A stretch of 64,000 nucleotides of DNA, taken from Bryopsis sp. KO-2023. Its lineage: Eukaryota > Chlorophyta > Ulvophyceae > Bryopsidales > Bryopsidaceae. Positions 11,452-23,873 of the stretch are shown here, in pieces. Position 1 is the stretch's first letter, and every line of letters begins with the position of its first letter. Made by a program: the position numbers and the translations under genes. The stretch spans positions 1,054,001-1,118,000 of the forward strand of contig BSYQ01000009.1 in assembly GCA_030272585.1 (NCBI GenBank). Reading direction: 5' to 3'. A model generated the notes under the pieces. That model did not search any database. It saw only the letters and a list, made by a program, of their open reading frames with translations, and was not told the DNA's origin.

Positions 11452-14400
11452 CTACACATCCCCATATTCCGATTGTGCACGCGTGAGCTCCTCCGCCATA
11501 AATGAAATCTGGTCTCTATAGAGCTCTTTTACATCCTGGAGGTCAGCCTCGAGCTCAGCAAGCCGCTCTTCTCTTTCGCCCAGCAACTCAACGCACGCGT
11601 TGTAGCGACCTTGAAGATTTTTGAGCTGAGACTCGACATCCTTCAGCTCCATCAACTCTAACTGAGCCTTGCTGTACCGTTGAGATTCTGCAACAAGCTC
11701 GCCTGATAGCCTGCCACATAAAATCAACAAAAAAATCAGTGAGGATCAATTTTTTCCGCAAATTCATCCAAAGAGCCAGACAGAACCCTCCCCCAGAAGC
11801 CATTCAACCCATGTGATCGAAAACCACCACCACAAATCATGCGCCGCCTGATGTCAGGTTGAAATAGTTTTTACCTGTCTCTGGTGGATTCCAATGACAG
11901 CAATTGTTTGGACATTCTGTCGCACTCCCTTTGCCGAGACCTCAGCAAGGCTTTCAGCCGATCAACGTCATTTCCCTCCATCACGCTCAATGGCAGCCTG
12001 GTGAGCTCCTCACCTTTGCATTACCATAAGAAACGATCAACCAAGGTATTGAAATGACACAAATCGAACATGGACACAAATCCTAATCAAATCTCAGCAT
12101 CAATGGTTGTTTCAGTTAAAAAAAAAAAGAGGCACCAGTGCAGGAGGCCTATCTTTCTCAGCCAGCCCAAGGTTCAATCGAAATCGAAAATCCATAGTAG
12201 ATCAATTCAGGAACCCCTGTTTTTTTTGTGATTTCACCAAAGTTGCTTTCTGTCATCGTTTTTCCCCTACAGAACAAGACCTTTTGGAGCCAAAACAAAA
12301 AAACTCTACCCCGAAAAAAAACAAACAGGAAAACAACTCACCCCCAGAGGTCCCATTCTCGCTTCTATCATGACCAAACTGTTCTGCCTTTTTGGACAGG
12401 TTTTGACGATGATTTCCATTGCCAGCTTGTTTGAGCTGTTTTTCCATATTTGCTTGGACGTCTTGGATTCGTTTCTCGGCTTCTTGTCGACGAGACCTTT
12501 CTGCAGAAAGCTTCTCCTGTAGCCCCCTGTGAACCTACTATGCCAACCCTTTTTAGAACTATTTTCTCTGCTTTTTTTCGTTTTTTTCGTTTTTTTTCTT
12601 GCCTATGGGACCAAAATTAAAGGGGGGGAAAAAATTCTACATGAAAATCTCACGAAGAAGTTTCCTTGACAGCACCTCATCGTTGTTTCGCTGCTGCTCA
12701 TTGAGAAGCTCCTCGTTTTTGGTCAGTTTTCCTTCCAGTTCCGAATGCCTGGTGGCCGCACTGGCAAGCTCCTCTTTGTATCGATCGCACCGCTCCATTG
12801 AATCCGTCAACTGAGCCCTAAGATCCGAAACGCTGCTTTCCAGAGCGGAGAACTGATCTTGTAGTGACTGCAACATGGGAAACCACCTTGCTTTTTTCAA
12901 CAAAGGATTGAAATGCCACTAACTGGCTGACAGAAATGGTTCTTTTCAGTGATGGAAAACTAGAGAAAAAAAAAAAAGACCGGAAAAGCTAAGCTGTAAA
13001 AGAGCTAATCACATGGCCTCATGGAAGAAATATGAAGAGGTTTTTGTGCACCTGCAATCGTCTCGTGGCCATTCTTTCTTTTCCTTGAGCAAAGCTGGCC
13101 TGAGATTCTGCAGATTCCAGCTGCTCCATCATCGACATTTCAGCGATCGACCAGGCCTCCGCACGAGCATTAGCATCCGCTTGCAGCACCTCCAATTGTC
13201 TGACCAAGGGTTGAGTGGCTTCTGGAAATTTCGCAGCCAGGTCTTCGTGGCGAGCTTCCGCAGATTCGCACTTTCTTTCCAAAGCTGCGACTTCCTGCCG
13301 TTTTTGGAGGGGGCCAGGAAAAAAGCGGGGTGGAATGGAAAAAGCGCAGTCAGTCATATGTGCAGCAAGTATCCTAATCGAAATGAACCCAGAACAGCAA
13401 AAAAACCCGTCCGAAACTGAAAAACAAGGTCGACAAAAAATTCCCCGCTAAAACAGTGCTCCGAATGATGCCTTCTTTCAATCTATGTGTTTTTTTACAG
13501 AGGATACAGTTGCAAATATCCATAATTTTGATTGTTCAGAACATTTCTTTTAAAAAACCCACCTCTTTCAGTGCCCTTTCCTTCTCATCGGCCTCCGATC
13601 TCAACCTGCTCAACGTGATGGTCAAATCGGTGTTGGTTTCGGACAAAGCTTGAATCTGTGCGTTGGCATCACGGATCTGCTGAGTCAGACCCTGTTTAGC
13701 TGCCGCGTTTGCAGCCTGCTCGGCTTCGACCTGAACCCTCAAAAAACAGCATCGAAGAACTCAAGCAAGGACATGGAGATCAATTATGCGCAATACCCCA
13801 CCCAGCCACCCACTTGGTGGTTTCCTCCAATGCAACCTGTATAGTTTTAAAATGATTATGGTAAAGAAATCAGCTCCACTGTTAGGATGAAATCACAGTT
13901 CACACTTGCATGATAAGGTGAAAAGTGTGACCTGTTCTTCTCGAGGTAAACACAATTCCCCTCTTCTCGTTTTCGTTTTATATTTCATCCAAAAATATAC
14001 TGACTGTAACTCACTTGGGCAGTCCGGGCATCTTTCAACAGAGCTTCGAATTGGAGACGCTCCTTTTCCAGTCGATCCTTCTGGACATCCTCTGTGGATT
14101 GCAAATTTTTCACCAGCTCCGATTTTTCCAAAGTCAGCTCCTCCACTCTACCTAGGGCCTCCGTCAATTGCGATGCCAGCTTTTCGTGCGCCGCCTCCAA
14201 ATCTTTGACTTGGGTCTTCCTCTTTTTTAAAGCTGATTCCAGCTCCAGCTGTTTCTTGGACAATTTCTCTCCTTCGGCCATGACCTGGGAAAGCGAAACA
14301 AGTTTTTTTTAATTTATTTCACAAGTTTGGTTCATTTTACTGCTCAACTCTGGAGCAAAGCTTAGTAAGGGTTGCATGCATTTTCACGAAATTTGAAAAT

Positions 14401-16227
14401 GGCCTCGCAAAGATTTCCAGCGTTTTTTCCTCGGAAAAGCACCACACACAGAAAATTCTATGTGGAAGAATATCCCACCTCCTGAATAATTTCATCCTTT
14501 TCTTTGAGCAGTTCGCTTGCGCTGGTGAGTTTTTCTGAGCCTCTTTTCAGGGCATCTCGTTCCTTAGTGACAGCGTAAACTTTTCTTTCCGCCGCCTGGA
14601 CTTTCAGATCGCATTCTCTCTTGATCGCCTCCAGATCATCTTCTGACACCTTTGCGGATCGCATCGCCAGCTGTTCGTTTTTGTCCTGAAAGAAAAAAAA
14701 AAGAAAAAAAAAATATATATATTCAAGGAACACACACACATTCAAGTTTATTTCATTGAGAAGCAGACGCTTTTTTTGCTTAAAAGAAAAAAGAGGAAAA
14801 AAGAAAGCTAGAAAGATAGGGAGGTTGAGCAACAGAGAACAAAACCCGAGAGCAAAACTGAAGATGTGTAAAACTGGAGAAAGGTGTTTAAAAAGATGAC
14901 TAATCCGTCCAGTGCGGATGGATTACCCAAGGCCCCCAGCCTCAATGTAGCATATTCTCCCCCCAAAAAAAATATAAATGAAATATAACTAAAAAAATAA
15001 GTAAAATAAAAATGTTATGGACACCTAAATATCTCACATTTTCACCTGCAATTGAGCTTGAACATCCCTGAGCTGAGCCATCTGCTCAGCTTGCCTTTCC
15101 AGCTGCTTTTCACGGACCGCCAGGGAGTCTCGCAATGATGCTACCTCCGTAGCTACGTCCACCCCACCCTCCAAATTACCCAGATCGGCCCTGAGGGGCC
15201 CACATCTTTGCTCAAATTCACCCCCATTTTTCAAATTGCTCCCATTACTGCGATCGAATTTCTCAGTCGAATCCCTGGCATGTTCTCCAGACTGGCTGCC
15301 CCCGTGCACACTCAATGCTAGGCTGCATTCTTGGGTGCCAGGATGGAGAGTTATTAGGGCCTCCACAATTTCAGTTGGTGGAATTTGCTCAACGGATGCA
15401 CAATGGTCTCCCCCAGCACGATCCAGGGCATGTTGAGTTGAGGGACTTCGAAGTCCCCCCGAAACGATTTGACGGGCTTCACTAGATATTGCGGAGGGTT
15501 CAGTTTCCTGGATGATCGGGTAGCAGCCAGTTGAAGGGGAAAAAACACACACATTTAGCAAGTGCTCAGCTCCAGTGAATTGTCGATCCGGGAAAAAAAA
15601 TGAAACAAAAAAAATGAGGATAATTCTAACTAGGGCTTTCCATCAGATCAAAGTTCTTCGCTTGCATCAGAGCCTTCACTCAAAAAATGAAAAAAAAACT
15701 ACGCAGAAAAACAACAGTGAAGCATTATTGTTTGGATCCATTTCCTGATGGTACAAACTTCAAAATTGAAATTCTAACCTGATGTTTCAAATTTCTTGTT
15801 TGTGAAAAAAGTAGCGATCAAAAGCTAAAATAATGAAACGTCAATTGTGCTGTTGGTAGAATGATTAACCATACATATATGATGCATATTTTTCGTATAA
15901 ACGCTCACATGTTGGGGAGAAGTCGAATCCAATGCCACCTCATTGAACTCTGCACACAAAAAACACACCAAACGATCACCCACCCACAATTACTAACAAA
16001 AACGTCGGTTGAAACGCACACGCCCCTCCCCCTGCTTACTACAATACCCTTGGCTGCGGAGCTCCTGGGTGGGCCAGCTTCTTGTGGGATTTCTTCTCCT
16101 GCGTCGATTTGCCGTTGGAGCTTGCTCGCTTCGTCGACTCCCAGCGCGGTGTCCACCGCCTGGTCGACCTCTTTTCGCACTTTTTCGAGCGCTTGTCCTA
16201 ACTTGGACAGATCCAAGCCGCTCCACA
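11452..16227 (-). CDS. TMF / golgin candidate 5-like Golgi coiled-coil protein
   Basis: About ten exons on the minus strand: 16227-16048, 15507-15046, 14685-14479, 14284-14015, 13730-13563, 13294-13052, 12867-12654, 12526-12342, 12013-11875 and 11710-11452. This gives roughly 775 residues. Family hallmarks appear in order: short N-terminal MWSGLDLSKLG, LLKEKDEIIQE followed by VMAEGEKLSKKQ, the TMF DNA-binding-like block (FPEATQPLVRQLE, then ARAEAWSIAE), and the C-terminal TMF_TATA_bd block (RYNACVELLGEREE, LQDVKELYRDQI). TMF/ARA160 and Arabidopsis GC5 are Golgi coiled-coil proteins that bind Rab6-type GTPases and act in retrograde traffic; that role is inferred here. The junction between 12654 and 12526 does not resolve cleanly in frame. 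A small extra exon may also lie near 13814-13836. Confidence 0.85.
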
Positions 16228-19132
16228 TGACGACGGCCTCCCACTGGATCGATGTGCAGGAGCAGGATTTTGTGGCCAGCAAAAAAGTGTTACCTCCCCA
16301 TAGGCACAAGAAGAGCAAATCAACTCAGATGAGTAATGGGGGATGATGATCCAAGGAAACTGGTGGAATCGATCGGGATGGACAGCTGGGACGGCCCAGG
16401 CATTCTCTTTCTCTAGATTTTGTTTGTTTGTTTGTTTGTTTGTTCTCTAGATGTGTGTTCTTCTCATGGAATCTAAGATTGGGGAAGAAAGAAAAAGAAA
16501 AAACGGATAGCTCCATTGGTGGAGGTGGGTACACCAGCGCTGCAGCCAATCGAGTTTTCAATCGCTGCACGAATATACCTTTCAAAAGAAGATAATTCCA
16601 AATTTCATTGCTGGATTGAGTATCTCCACATTTCGCTGGGTGATGGAAGGAAATTTTTGAAAAAAAAAAAGAGATGAGGAAATTAGTGGGTTGGATGATC
16701 TTTCGGAAAGGAGAAAGTGTTGAAATTCAAAAAAAGTGTGACGCCCCACAATGCTTGTTCACTATCGCCACTAAAATCACATACATTATTCCACATTATC
16801 AAGTCCGGGGACAATTCTCTATGGACAATTGTCCATTGATAAGGGGGTGCCGGTGGACTCACACTCACACTAATACTCAGTCAAACCTCACGTAATCCAC
16901 GAATAATTTGCATCTAAAAATAAGCTCACAATAACACTAACACGCATTTTTCTTTCTTTTCGTACCGCTTTTTTTTTTAACTCTACTTCGAAATTAGGGA
17001 CAATTTATTCCAAAAAAACAAAGGATCGTAAAGGCAATCGAACCCCCCAAAAAAATAGAAAAAAACAAAAAGTTTCTCTTGCCCATGTTCTCCTTTTTTT
17101 TTTCTCCCTTGTTCAATCCAAGGAAAATCCATCGCACCCTTCTTCCCATACTTTAAAAAAAAAGCATCTGCTTTCCTTTTTTTTGGGTGTTTTCCAATAT
17201 AACTGCGAAAAAAAAATGCCACGGAAGCTTAACTAAAAGCCGTCCCATCATTAATTTCAGAATTTCGACAGAAAACCAATCTATGAATTCCTGCCTATGA
17301 TATATATGTGTTTTTTGTTGTCGGGCCCCACCATGAATCGAAATCGGAAAAAAAGGCCTAACCAAAAAAAAAAAAGAAAAAAACGGAAAAGAGAAAAGAA
17401 GAAGAAGAAGAAAAAGAATCTTATACCACGCATGTAGACATATAAATAATCATATATAAAAAGCTCTTTTTTTTTTTTGGTCACTTGATATAAATGTTTC
17501 AGCATCTGTCTGCTTTTGGCCCCCCTAGTCATTTCCCCCCTTTTCTGATTTTTTTTTTTCAAATCCGTTTTGGACTTTCGCACGCACACCATGGCATCGA
17601 AACGGGGTTCAATATGTATATATGAATATGTATACCCTCTCTTCTCATTTCCCTGCTTTTTTTGTTTTTTTTTTTCTTTCAGTGACCTTCCTTTCAACCC
17701 CCCCAACCTTGCCCCTCCCTGTCTCCCCCCCCACCTCCCTTTTTTTTTCCTTTTCCAAAAATCCAGCAAGTTTTTCGAAACCCTGCCAAAGCATCACCTT
17801 ACTGATTATCTCTTTTCTTTTTTTTTTCAGGATGAACTCCCTCCTTACGTCGAAATCCCCCCCCCCCTTTTTTTTCCCCAAACTCACTCAAATTGGTACA
17901 AAACTTCGAAAAACACTCTTGAGCCGACCTCGAAATTCACCTCCCCACCCCCCACCCCTTTTTTTCCCCTTTTGTCGAACACACACACACGACTGTGTTC
18001 TTTGTATTATTCAAAAGCTGTACAGATTTCGTGGGAAATCTTTTTTTTTATGAAAAGAACAGAATTGACTGCCAAAACACAGAGAGGGGAGAAAAGAAAA
18101 AAAAATTATCCGCTGACATTACGACAACGATTACTCCCAATTCACAAAAATAGTACATGTTTTTCACATTCTTTTTTTTTTTTTCTTACCCCCTTTTTTT
18201 TTCCTTCCTTTTTTTTTCACTCTCTGATGTATGGCTTGACTCTCTGCAGGAATTCCGCTTCTGTCGATATAAAACCATTTTTCTACTAAAAAAAACCCAT
18301 CACTAAAAAAAAACGAAAAACAGACACACAGACAAAAAAAGCATTTTACTCCTGGGGATAGAACCCAAAGAAAACGAAAAAAAAAGAACATGAAGAATAA
18401 AAACAAATGCAGGCATGAAATTTTTTTTACCAAAGACGTTCCTTCCCTTGATTGACTTTTCATTGGGTCAATAATTCAATAACTCACCCACTCAAACGCA
18501 TACGCATACCTCTCTTGCAAAGATACATATATATCACATATATATATATATTCGACCCTCTCCTTTTTCTTTTTCTTTTTTTTGTTCATCTTTTTTAACT
18601 TTTGTTTCTTTTTTTTTTTTTGAGCACGATTTTCTTTGCTTCGTTTTTTCTTTTCCTTTCCTTCTTTTTTCCCCCCATGCTTTCCAGATATTGAATCGTC
18701 TGGCCGATTTTGTCAAAACACTTTTCTTCGGCGGCTGTATATATAAATATTCACCGCTTCCCTACCCCACCCCCCTCACCGCATTACTCATTCCCCCCTT
18801 AGTCTAGGTCAATTCTCTGTCCAAAGTCAAGATCCCACTTCAAAAATATCTATCCCCATAGTGACAATCCCACCTTCCCTTCCCCTTACTAACCCCCCCA
18901 TGCCTGACCGATAAAAAGAACCAAAAAAAAAAAACATCATTTTGTGACATCTTCTGAAGCGTTTTTCCCTTTCCCTCTTCCTCCTTGTTTTTTTTTTTTT
19001 CAAGCTTTCGAAAATTTTCTCTCTTAATCATACAACCGACTCCACCCCCACCCGCCCGCCGACACCCCCTCAACAAAAACGTACAATCAAACACACACAC
19101 ACGCACACAAATTCAAAACATTGGCTCAAACG
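16228..19132. other. 2.9-kb low-complexity spacer, no gene seen
   Basis: Very rich in T and C runs on the + strand, with a (TTTG)n tract at about 16419-16442, GAA repeats near 17400 and TA repeats near 18540. Open frames here come from homopolymers and show no splice or family support. It should include the TMF promoter on the left and the 3' UTR of the beta-helix gene on the right. A 16-nt palindrome (ATGGACAATTGTCCAT) lies at 16821-16836. Confidence 0.4.
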
Positions 19133-21830
19133 CTATGACTTGGGGCTTTTCAACCCCCCACAACAAGGGGACCATTCATTCGAAGGGTGTTTTGCCAACA
19201 GTTCTCGCAACCAAAGGGCTCCCCTTCGACCCTGTTTGCTTTTCAATCCATCGACGCACAGCCGTGCTTTGGAGAAGGAAATGTAGTTCCCTTTTGGATT
19301 CGATTTGACCAAGGAGGTCGAAACAATCACTCGAGAACCTTTCCCTTTCGCCACCACGGACGCACCATGTTTGGCCCCGTACATCTTACTATCCGATAAC
19401 ACGCACCACGCCCCCCCATCCACGAACATGTTGCAAATCTCATTATCGTGGATATGATTCCTCAAAATCTTGGCATTGCTACCCTCACCACTGACCCACA
19501 CCCCGCACAAAGCTGACGAAGATATATCCACACCTCGCAACGTGCAGTGCCCCCCCGATAAGACCACCAAACTGCTAGCCATTCTCGAACCCTGGAACTC
19601 CCCTCCGTCTGACTCCAGGGCCGCACCGCAAGTGATGCGAATGGTGTCCAAATGGCTATCGAAAATGTGGGATTTATTCGAATGAATCACACTGCCTTCC
19701 CCAGTGCACATCAACCCGTAGGTCGATGCCCCCCATGCTTCCGAGAAGAAAAAATCTAGCCTCCCTCCATCGCAAACATACGCACACGTTTGTGCATTGT
19801 CGAAAACTTTGCTCCGAGTGACTTTTGCGTAGGATGTTTGCCTCTTGACTGATATTCCATGGAATTTCGTGGAGCCCCAGATTTCGCAGCCGTCCACAGA
19901 AACGTCGGATCCCCCGGCGACGAGCACCCCATCCTGATAATTGTCATGAATTCTGCATCCCGTCAACCGGAGGGTCGTTCCGCTGCTGTCGGCTGCGACT
20001 CCATGAAATTTCTTCGATCGGCAAATCTCGGAGGAGCTGCAGTCTACCTGAGCCCCTCTTGCGACCCACAGACAATTGCTGAAGCAATCGTGTATACAGC
20101 AAGATCGCAACGAAGCTGACGAAGCCATGCCTTCCACCAACACACCGGAGCCCTCACGACTGCTGATTGTGCAGTACGTCACGGTGCAATCGCTGGAATG
20201 GATCTTCAGGGCGTTCGCCTGAGAGGCCGAACTGTGGATTTCGAGGTTCAGCAGTTTGACCCCTCTCGCTTTGACGGTGATTCCCCCGCTGAGGTCGAGT
20301 CGACCATTCTGCAGGGTCACATCGTCGATCGAAATGGTGATGGACCCTGACCCTTGAATGTCATTTCCAACGAGGTCGATCACGTCTCCAGCTTGGGCTT
20401 CTCGAAGCAGCCGTCGAATGTCCCTCAAGGTCATCTGCATGAAAGCCAATGAAAGGAAACGAATTCTGAGTGGGGTTCGAACCATGGACCACAAACGTTC
20501 GTTCTTTCTGTTTGATTGGTAGCTGCCATTATTTACCAACCCAAAATATTACAAGACATGCCAGGCCAGAGCCTGGAGCATCGGGGGGACACAAAGAAAA
20601 ACCCTTAGCCAGCAAGGTTCATATCGCTTTGATCAATCTTTCCAACCAAGTGGAAGCAAATCATCAAAATAAGAAGGAACCTCAACCAAATACTTGAACA
20701 CCCAAGCAGGATTATGCCTGTCACAATGTCCTTCATGTTGTGTAATTTTTTTACCTCCAAATTTGCGTTACAATCTCCACCGTTCTCGCTGTTGGGCGAG
20801 CAAACCTCTGAACTGTCTTCAGAGTATGACCTCGTCGAGTTTCTGCTGCTGGGCCGAACCGACATGATGTTTCCAGCACGGCTGCCAGACCTGCTTGGCA
20901 AGCTCCACATGCTTTTCAATGAACTAGCATAGGGTTCGTCCAACACTTTCGTAAAGTGCCCAAAATCTGTTTTTGAGCAACTGATCGCTTCATCCACAGC
21001 TTTAGTCGTGGGCGATGATGGCTTTGACCTTGATTTCGGCAATTCTTCTTCAATCAAAGGCTCCGGGTCGCGATCATCTCCATCGCATAAAAACAAGCTG
21101 TGGAATGAAATTTCGGCCTCCAAAGCTTTCTTTCTTTCCTCTGCTCCCTGAGCGGTTTCACTCTTTGCCTTCTGTAACCATTCAAAAATAGAAACGCATC
21201 TATTCAGTCATCAATAAGAGGTGTGCATGTTGATTCTGACTTTTACGGAGATTTTCTGGGATTCGACCTTGCATGCTAGAAAACCAGTTAAGTCTTCAGT
21301 CAACCCTGTAACATGAATATGCAATACTAACTTTTGCAGGTACATTTTTGTTGGAAGTTGAAGCATTGGGCTGTGAGTTTACCAACATGGCCGCCCCCTT
21401 TCATGTAATATACTTGTTCAGGGACCGTTTCTGTCCAAAAAGTTGGTTTTTCTCGTCCGAATTTCAATATTTCAATATCCATGCACAGACAAGCACAGGA
21501 CATACACCTGTCGTTTTTTCTCACCGGTTCAACACAGTAACCCGCCAATGATTCTCCTTTGTATGCATTTTCTGGAATTTTTCCTGTAGCCCTCGACTGT
21601 CGCCGGATCGTCATTTTCTTTTTCAACCATGTGTAAGTCAATGGCGCTCTCAGCACATGTCTTGGACTCTTTGCATCCGCCTCCGAAACTGGTGACCCTT
21701 TTCTGAAAGAACTGATTCGCTCCTTGAACTTGGTTAGGAACGATGTGGGGTGCCCAGCACTGGTACCCGCTGTTTCAAATTCGTTCTTGGCGAATGAATC
21801 CGTCTTCCCAAGATCCATCAACCGCCCCAT
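19133..21830 (-). CDS. Ser-rich protein with right-handed parallel beta-helix domain
   Basis: Three minus-strand exons, 21830-21525, 21171-20755 and 20434-19133, join in phase 0 to 674 residues. Residues 1-102 are basic and unrecognised. Residues 103-241 are Ser/Glu-rich with basic patches. Residues 242-674 consist of about 23-residue imperfect repeats such as CTVTYCTISSREGSGVLVEG, GCRIHDNYQDGVLVAGG and NHIHDNEICNMFVDGG. These are typical PbH1 coils of a right-handed beta-helix, as in NosD-like, F-box 11 and SHCBP1 proteins. The pattern supports the fold, not a specific function. No signal peptide is evident. Start ATG 21830 (MGRLMDLGK) was chosen; an in-frame ATG at 21896 would add 22 residues. 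Confidence 0.75.
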
Positions 21831-23213
21831 ACTGAACGACCTGAGAGTTTCCAAGAAAAGGCCACACACGAACTGAGACCTGTTGGTAACTCTCAATCAC
21901 CGTCACGCGCGCACGTAAATACGTGTCTTGGCGGATGAGTCTTTGGCTATCTCTATCAAGAAATTTTTTCGACGCTGCTCAACACATTATGGCGGGAAAA
22001 TATGCTTGCTGTTTATACGATCCCAAGCTCGTCCGGCGGGGGTACTGCCCGCGGCACCGCGGGAGTGCCACTTATGTCCCGCAGCACAAATACACATTTT
22101 CCGAAGAGGCGCGATGCCGCGGCAGGAAGCGTCCTAGTCGTTAAAACGTGAGCGTAACAGTTACTCTGCGCTTGCAGCACTCGTTCTGTTGTAGAACCTT
22201 ACCCCGCCACTGTCAGCTGGCTGTCCTCACCCTTTTTCCAACACTGAGAGCACTCTATTTCCCTTTGTTCAGCGTGAGAAGAAACCTTTCTATCTATGAA
22301 GTCCAAAGCTTTTTCGTGGAACAGAAGGAATTCTTCTGTCAACTTCCACGGTATTTTTTTCCTCCCAATATTTTCTTGCGCGAATGTGGCAGGGGTTCGC
22401 TAAGACCCGGCGACCGTCTCCAGCCAATCGATTTTCGGATCAACGATCATTTTGCATGCGTGGCATGGGAAAGAATGACTTTATTCAACCAGCGGCGAAT
22501 TCTCTCGCCCGTAACCCCCCCCTTCTAAAATACGTAGTCCAGAGAGGCACGGCACTCCGTTCCACCAGACTGCAGCCGTCGCCGTGGCACTGCCAGCTGA
22601 TACATCGCGGAAAGTTATGAACTTTCGTATAAGTGACCTATGCCGTGTAAGCACACGACAACGCGCGACTGCGCGTCCTCACCTTGCAAGCTATGCAGCA
22701 CTACACCAGCACGCCGACCACGTCTTTCCTTTAGATCCTCCTGGTTGACGGCAACTAAAAACAGTGAGCACCAAAGGTTCACCCGATAACCTCGATAGTC
22801 CTGTGATTCCTTCACGACTCCACCCTCTCCCGAAACACGGACCTTCACAAGGACACCACAAAGTTCTCACCAGGCAAGTTTTTTAGACCAACTTCAGCAT
22901 TGGCCTGCTGTCAGACAGCACATGACGTTAATTAAAGATGTGCCATGAAGGGGTCGATTTCAAACACACGCAAAATGCTGAGGTCGTTTTTACTGGACTT
23001 TGCGAACTTGCGTTTGAAACGCCCCAGTGCCTACCAAATCCAGTCCCAACGATTTTCTACTTCAAAGCGGGTGGCACGATGCCTGTCTCTCTCTGTGACA
23101 CTCATCGGGCAAGGGGGCCTCACCATACAGACACCCACACACACTTCAGTCAGCACGTGTTCCTTGCTGAATCAGCTAGCCTATGCATGCACGGATCCCA
23201 TTAACCGCACTGT
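21831..23213. other. Spacer, no gene recognised
   Basis: This region is less AT-rich than most spacers. It contains a short GC-rich inverted repeat (CCCGCGGCACCGCGGG, near 22050). No exon with splice or family support was found. It probably includes the upstream region of the beta-helix gene and the flank of the retroelement insertion. Confidence 0.35.
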
Positions 23214-23246
23214 GCTTCTTATCTAAACATAATATTTGTTTGTTTG
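23214..23246. repeat. Target-site duplication, left copy
   Basis: 33-nt direct repeat beginning GCTTCTTATCTAAACATAAT. It matches 23662-23694 at all but one position and flanks the 415-bp reverse-transcriptase-element fragment. Confidence 0.85.
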
Positions 23247-23661
23247 ATTTCACTGTATCGCATCCTTTACAGCAAGCCACTTTGGCTCGGGCTACTCGCG
23301 AAGCGGGGGCGGGCATTTTACGTTGTGTGGATCGCAAGGCTCAAGTGGCTGAGAAATGTCATCGTTGGGGGTTTGATTTTATCTGTTTTGCGGCCGAGTC
23401 TTTTGGCGGGTTTTCTTCGGACAGTGGTCATTTGATTCGTTCTTTATCTCGCGCAGTTGCGACTTGTCAAGACCTTCCGGTTTCAGTTGTTGTTGAAAGA
23501 GCGTGGCAGCAGCTCTCTCTTTCTTTACATCGGCCTCAGGGTAACGCTTTTTTAGAGCGATCTTCTTTGTCGTTTGATTCTTTTGCTTTTGATCGAGGGT
23601 AGACACAGTATTGGGTTTGAGGTTGATGGATTGTGGACATAAATACGGATTTGTGTAATCA
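23247..23661 (+). mobile_element. 5'-truncated retroelement 3' end (post-RT coding region)
   Basis: An open frame runs from the left edge to a TAG at about 23600, followed by a 60-bp tail. It encodes about 115 residues including GFDFICFAAESFGGFSSDSG. This pattern (FxxxxxESFGG followed by a helical region) resembles the segment downstream of reverse transcriptase in some non-LTR-type elements. No RT catalytic motif is present, as expected for a 5'-truncated copy. The exact 33-nt flanking direct repeats support insertion by a retrotransposition-like mechanism. The coding frame is intact up to the stop, suggesting a fairly recent insertion. Family assignment is tentative. Confidence 0.6.
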
Positions 23662-23694
23662 GCTTCTTATCTAAACATAATATTTTTTTGTTTG
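23662..23694. repeat. Target-site duplication, right copy
   Basis: Right partner of the 33-nt direct repeat at 23214-23246, with one mismatch (T for G). Confidence 0.85.
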
Positions 23695-23740
23695 GTTTGC
23701 TTGACCTCAACGAGACATGTGATGAAAGAAAAAATGATGT

Positions 23741-23761
23741 TATCATAATCATAATCATAAT
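23741..23761. repeat. (ATCATA)n-like simple repeat
   Basis: Three copies of ATCATA. Read on the minus strand they follow the 3' end of the second retroelement fragment by about 110 bp and could be its 3' tail. Confidence 0.5.
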
Positions 23762-23873
23762 TACAACCCACAGCAAAAGAGAGCCATCACCCTCTATGAT
23801 GCTGGAACAAAGACAAAAAGGAAAGAAAAGAAAGAGAAAAACAAAAAAAAAAAACAAAAACAAAACAAAAACC

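Noticed and set aside
17281-18289. Long Lys-rich and Phe/Ser-rich open frames
   Set aside because: Produced by A, T and C homopolymers; no splice signals, motifs or normal composition.
20467-20495. Possible tRNA T arm (GGGGTTCGAACC)
   Set aside because: No acceptor, D or anticodon stem can be built around it.
21923-22144. Short GC-rich open frame with an inverted repeat
   Set aside because: No similarity and no splice partner; the inverted repeat is short and isolated.
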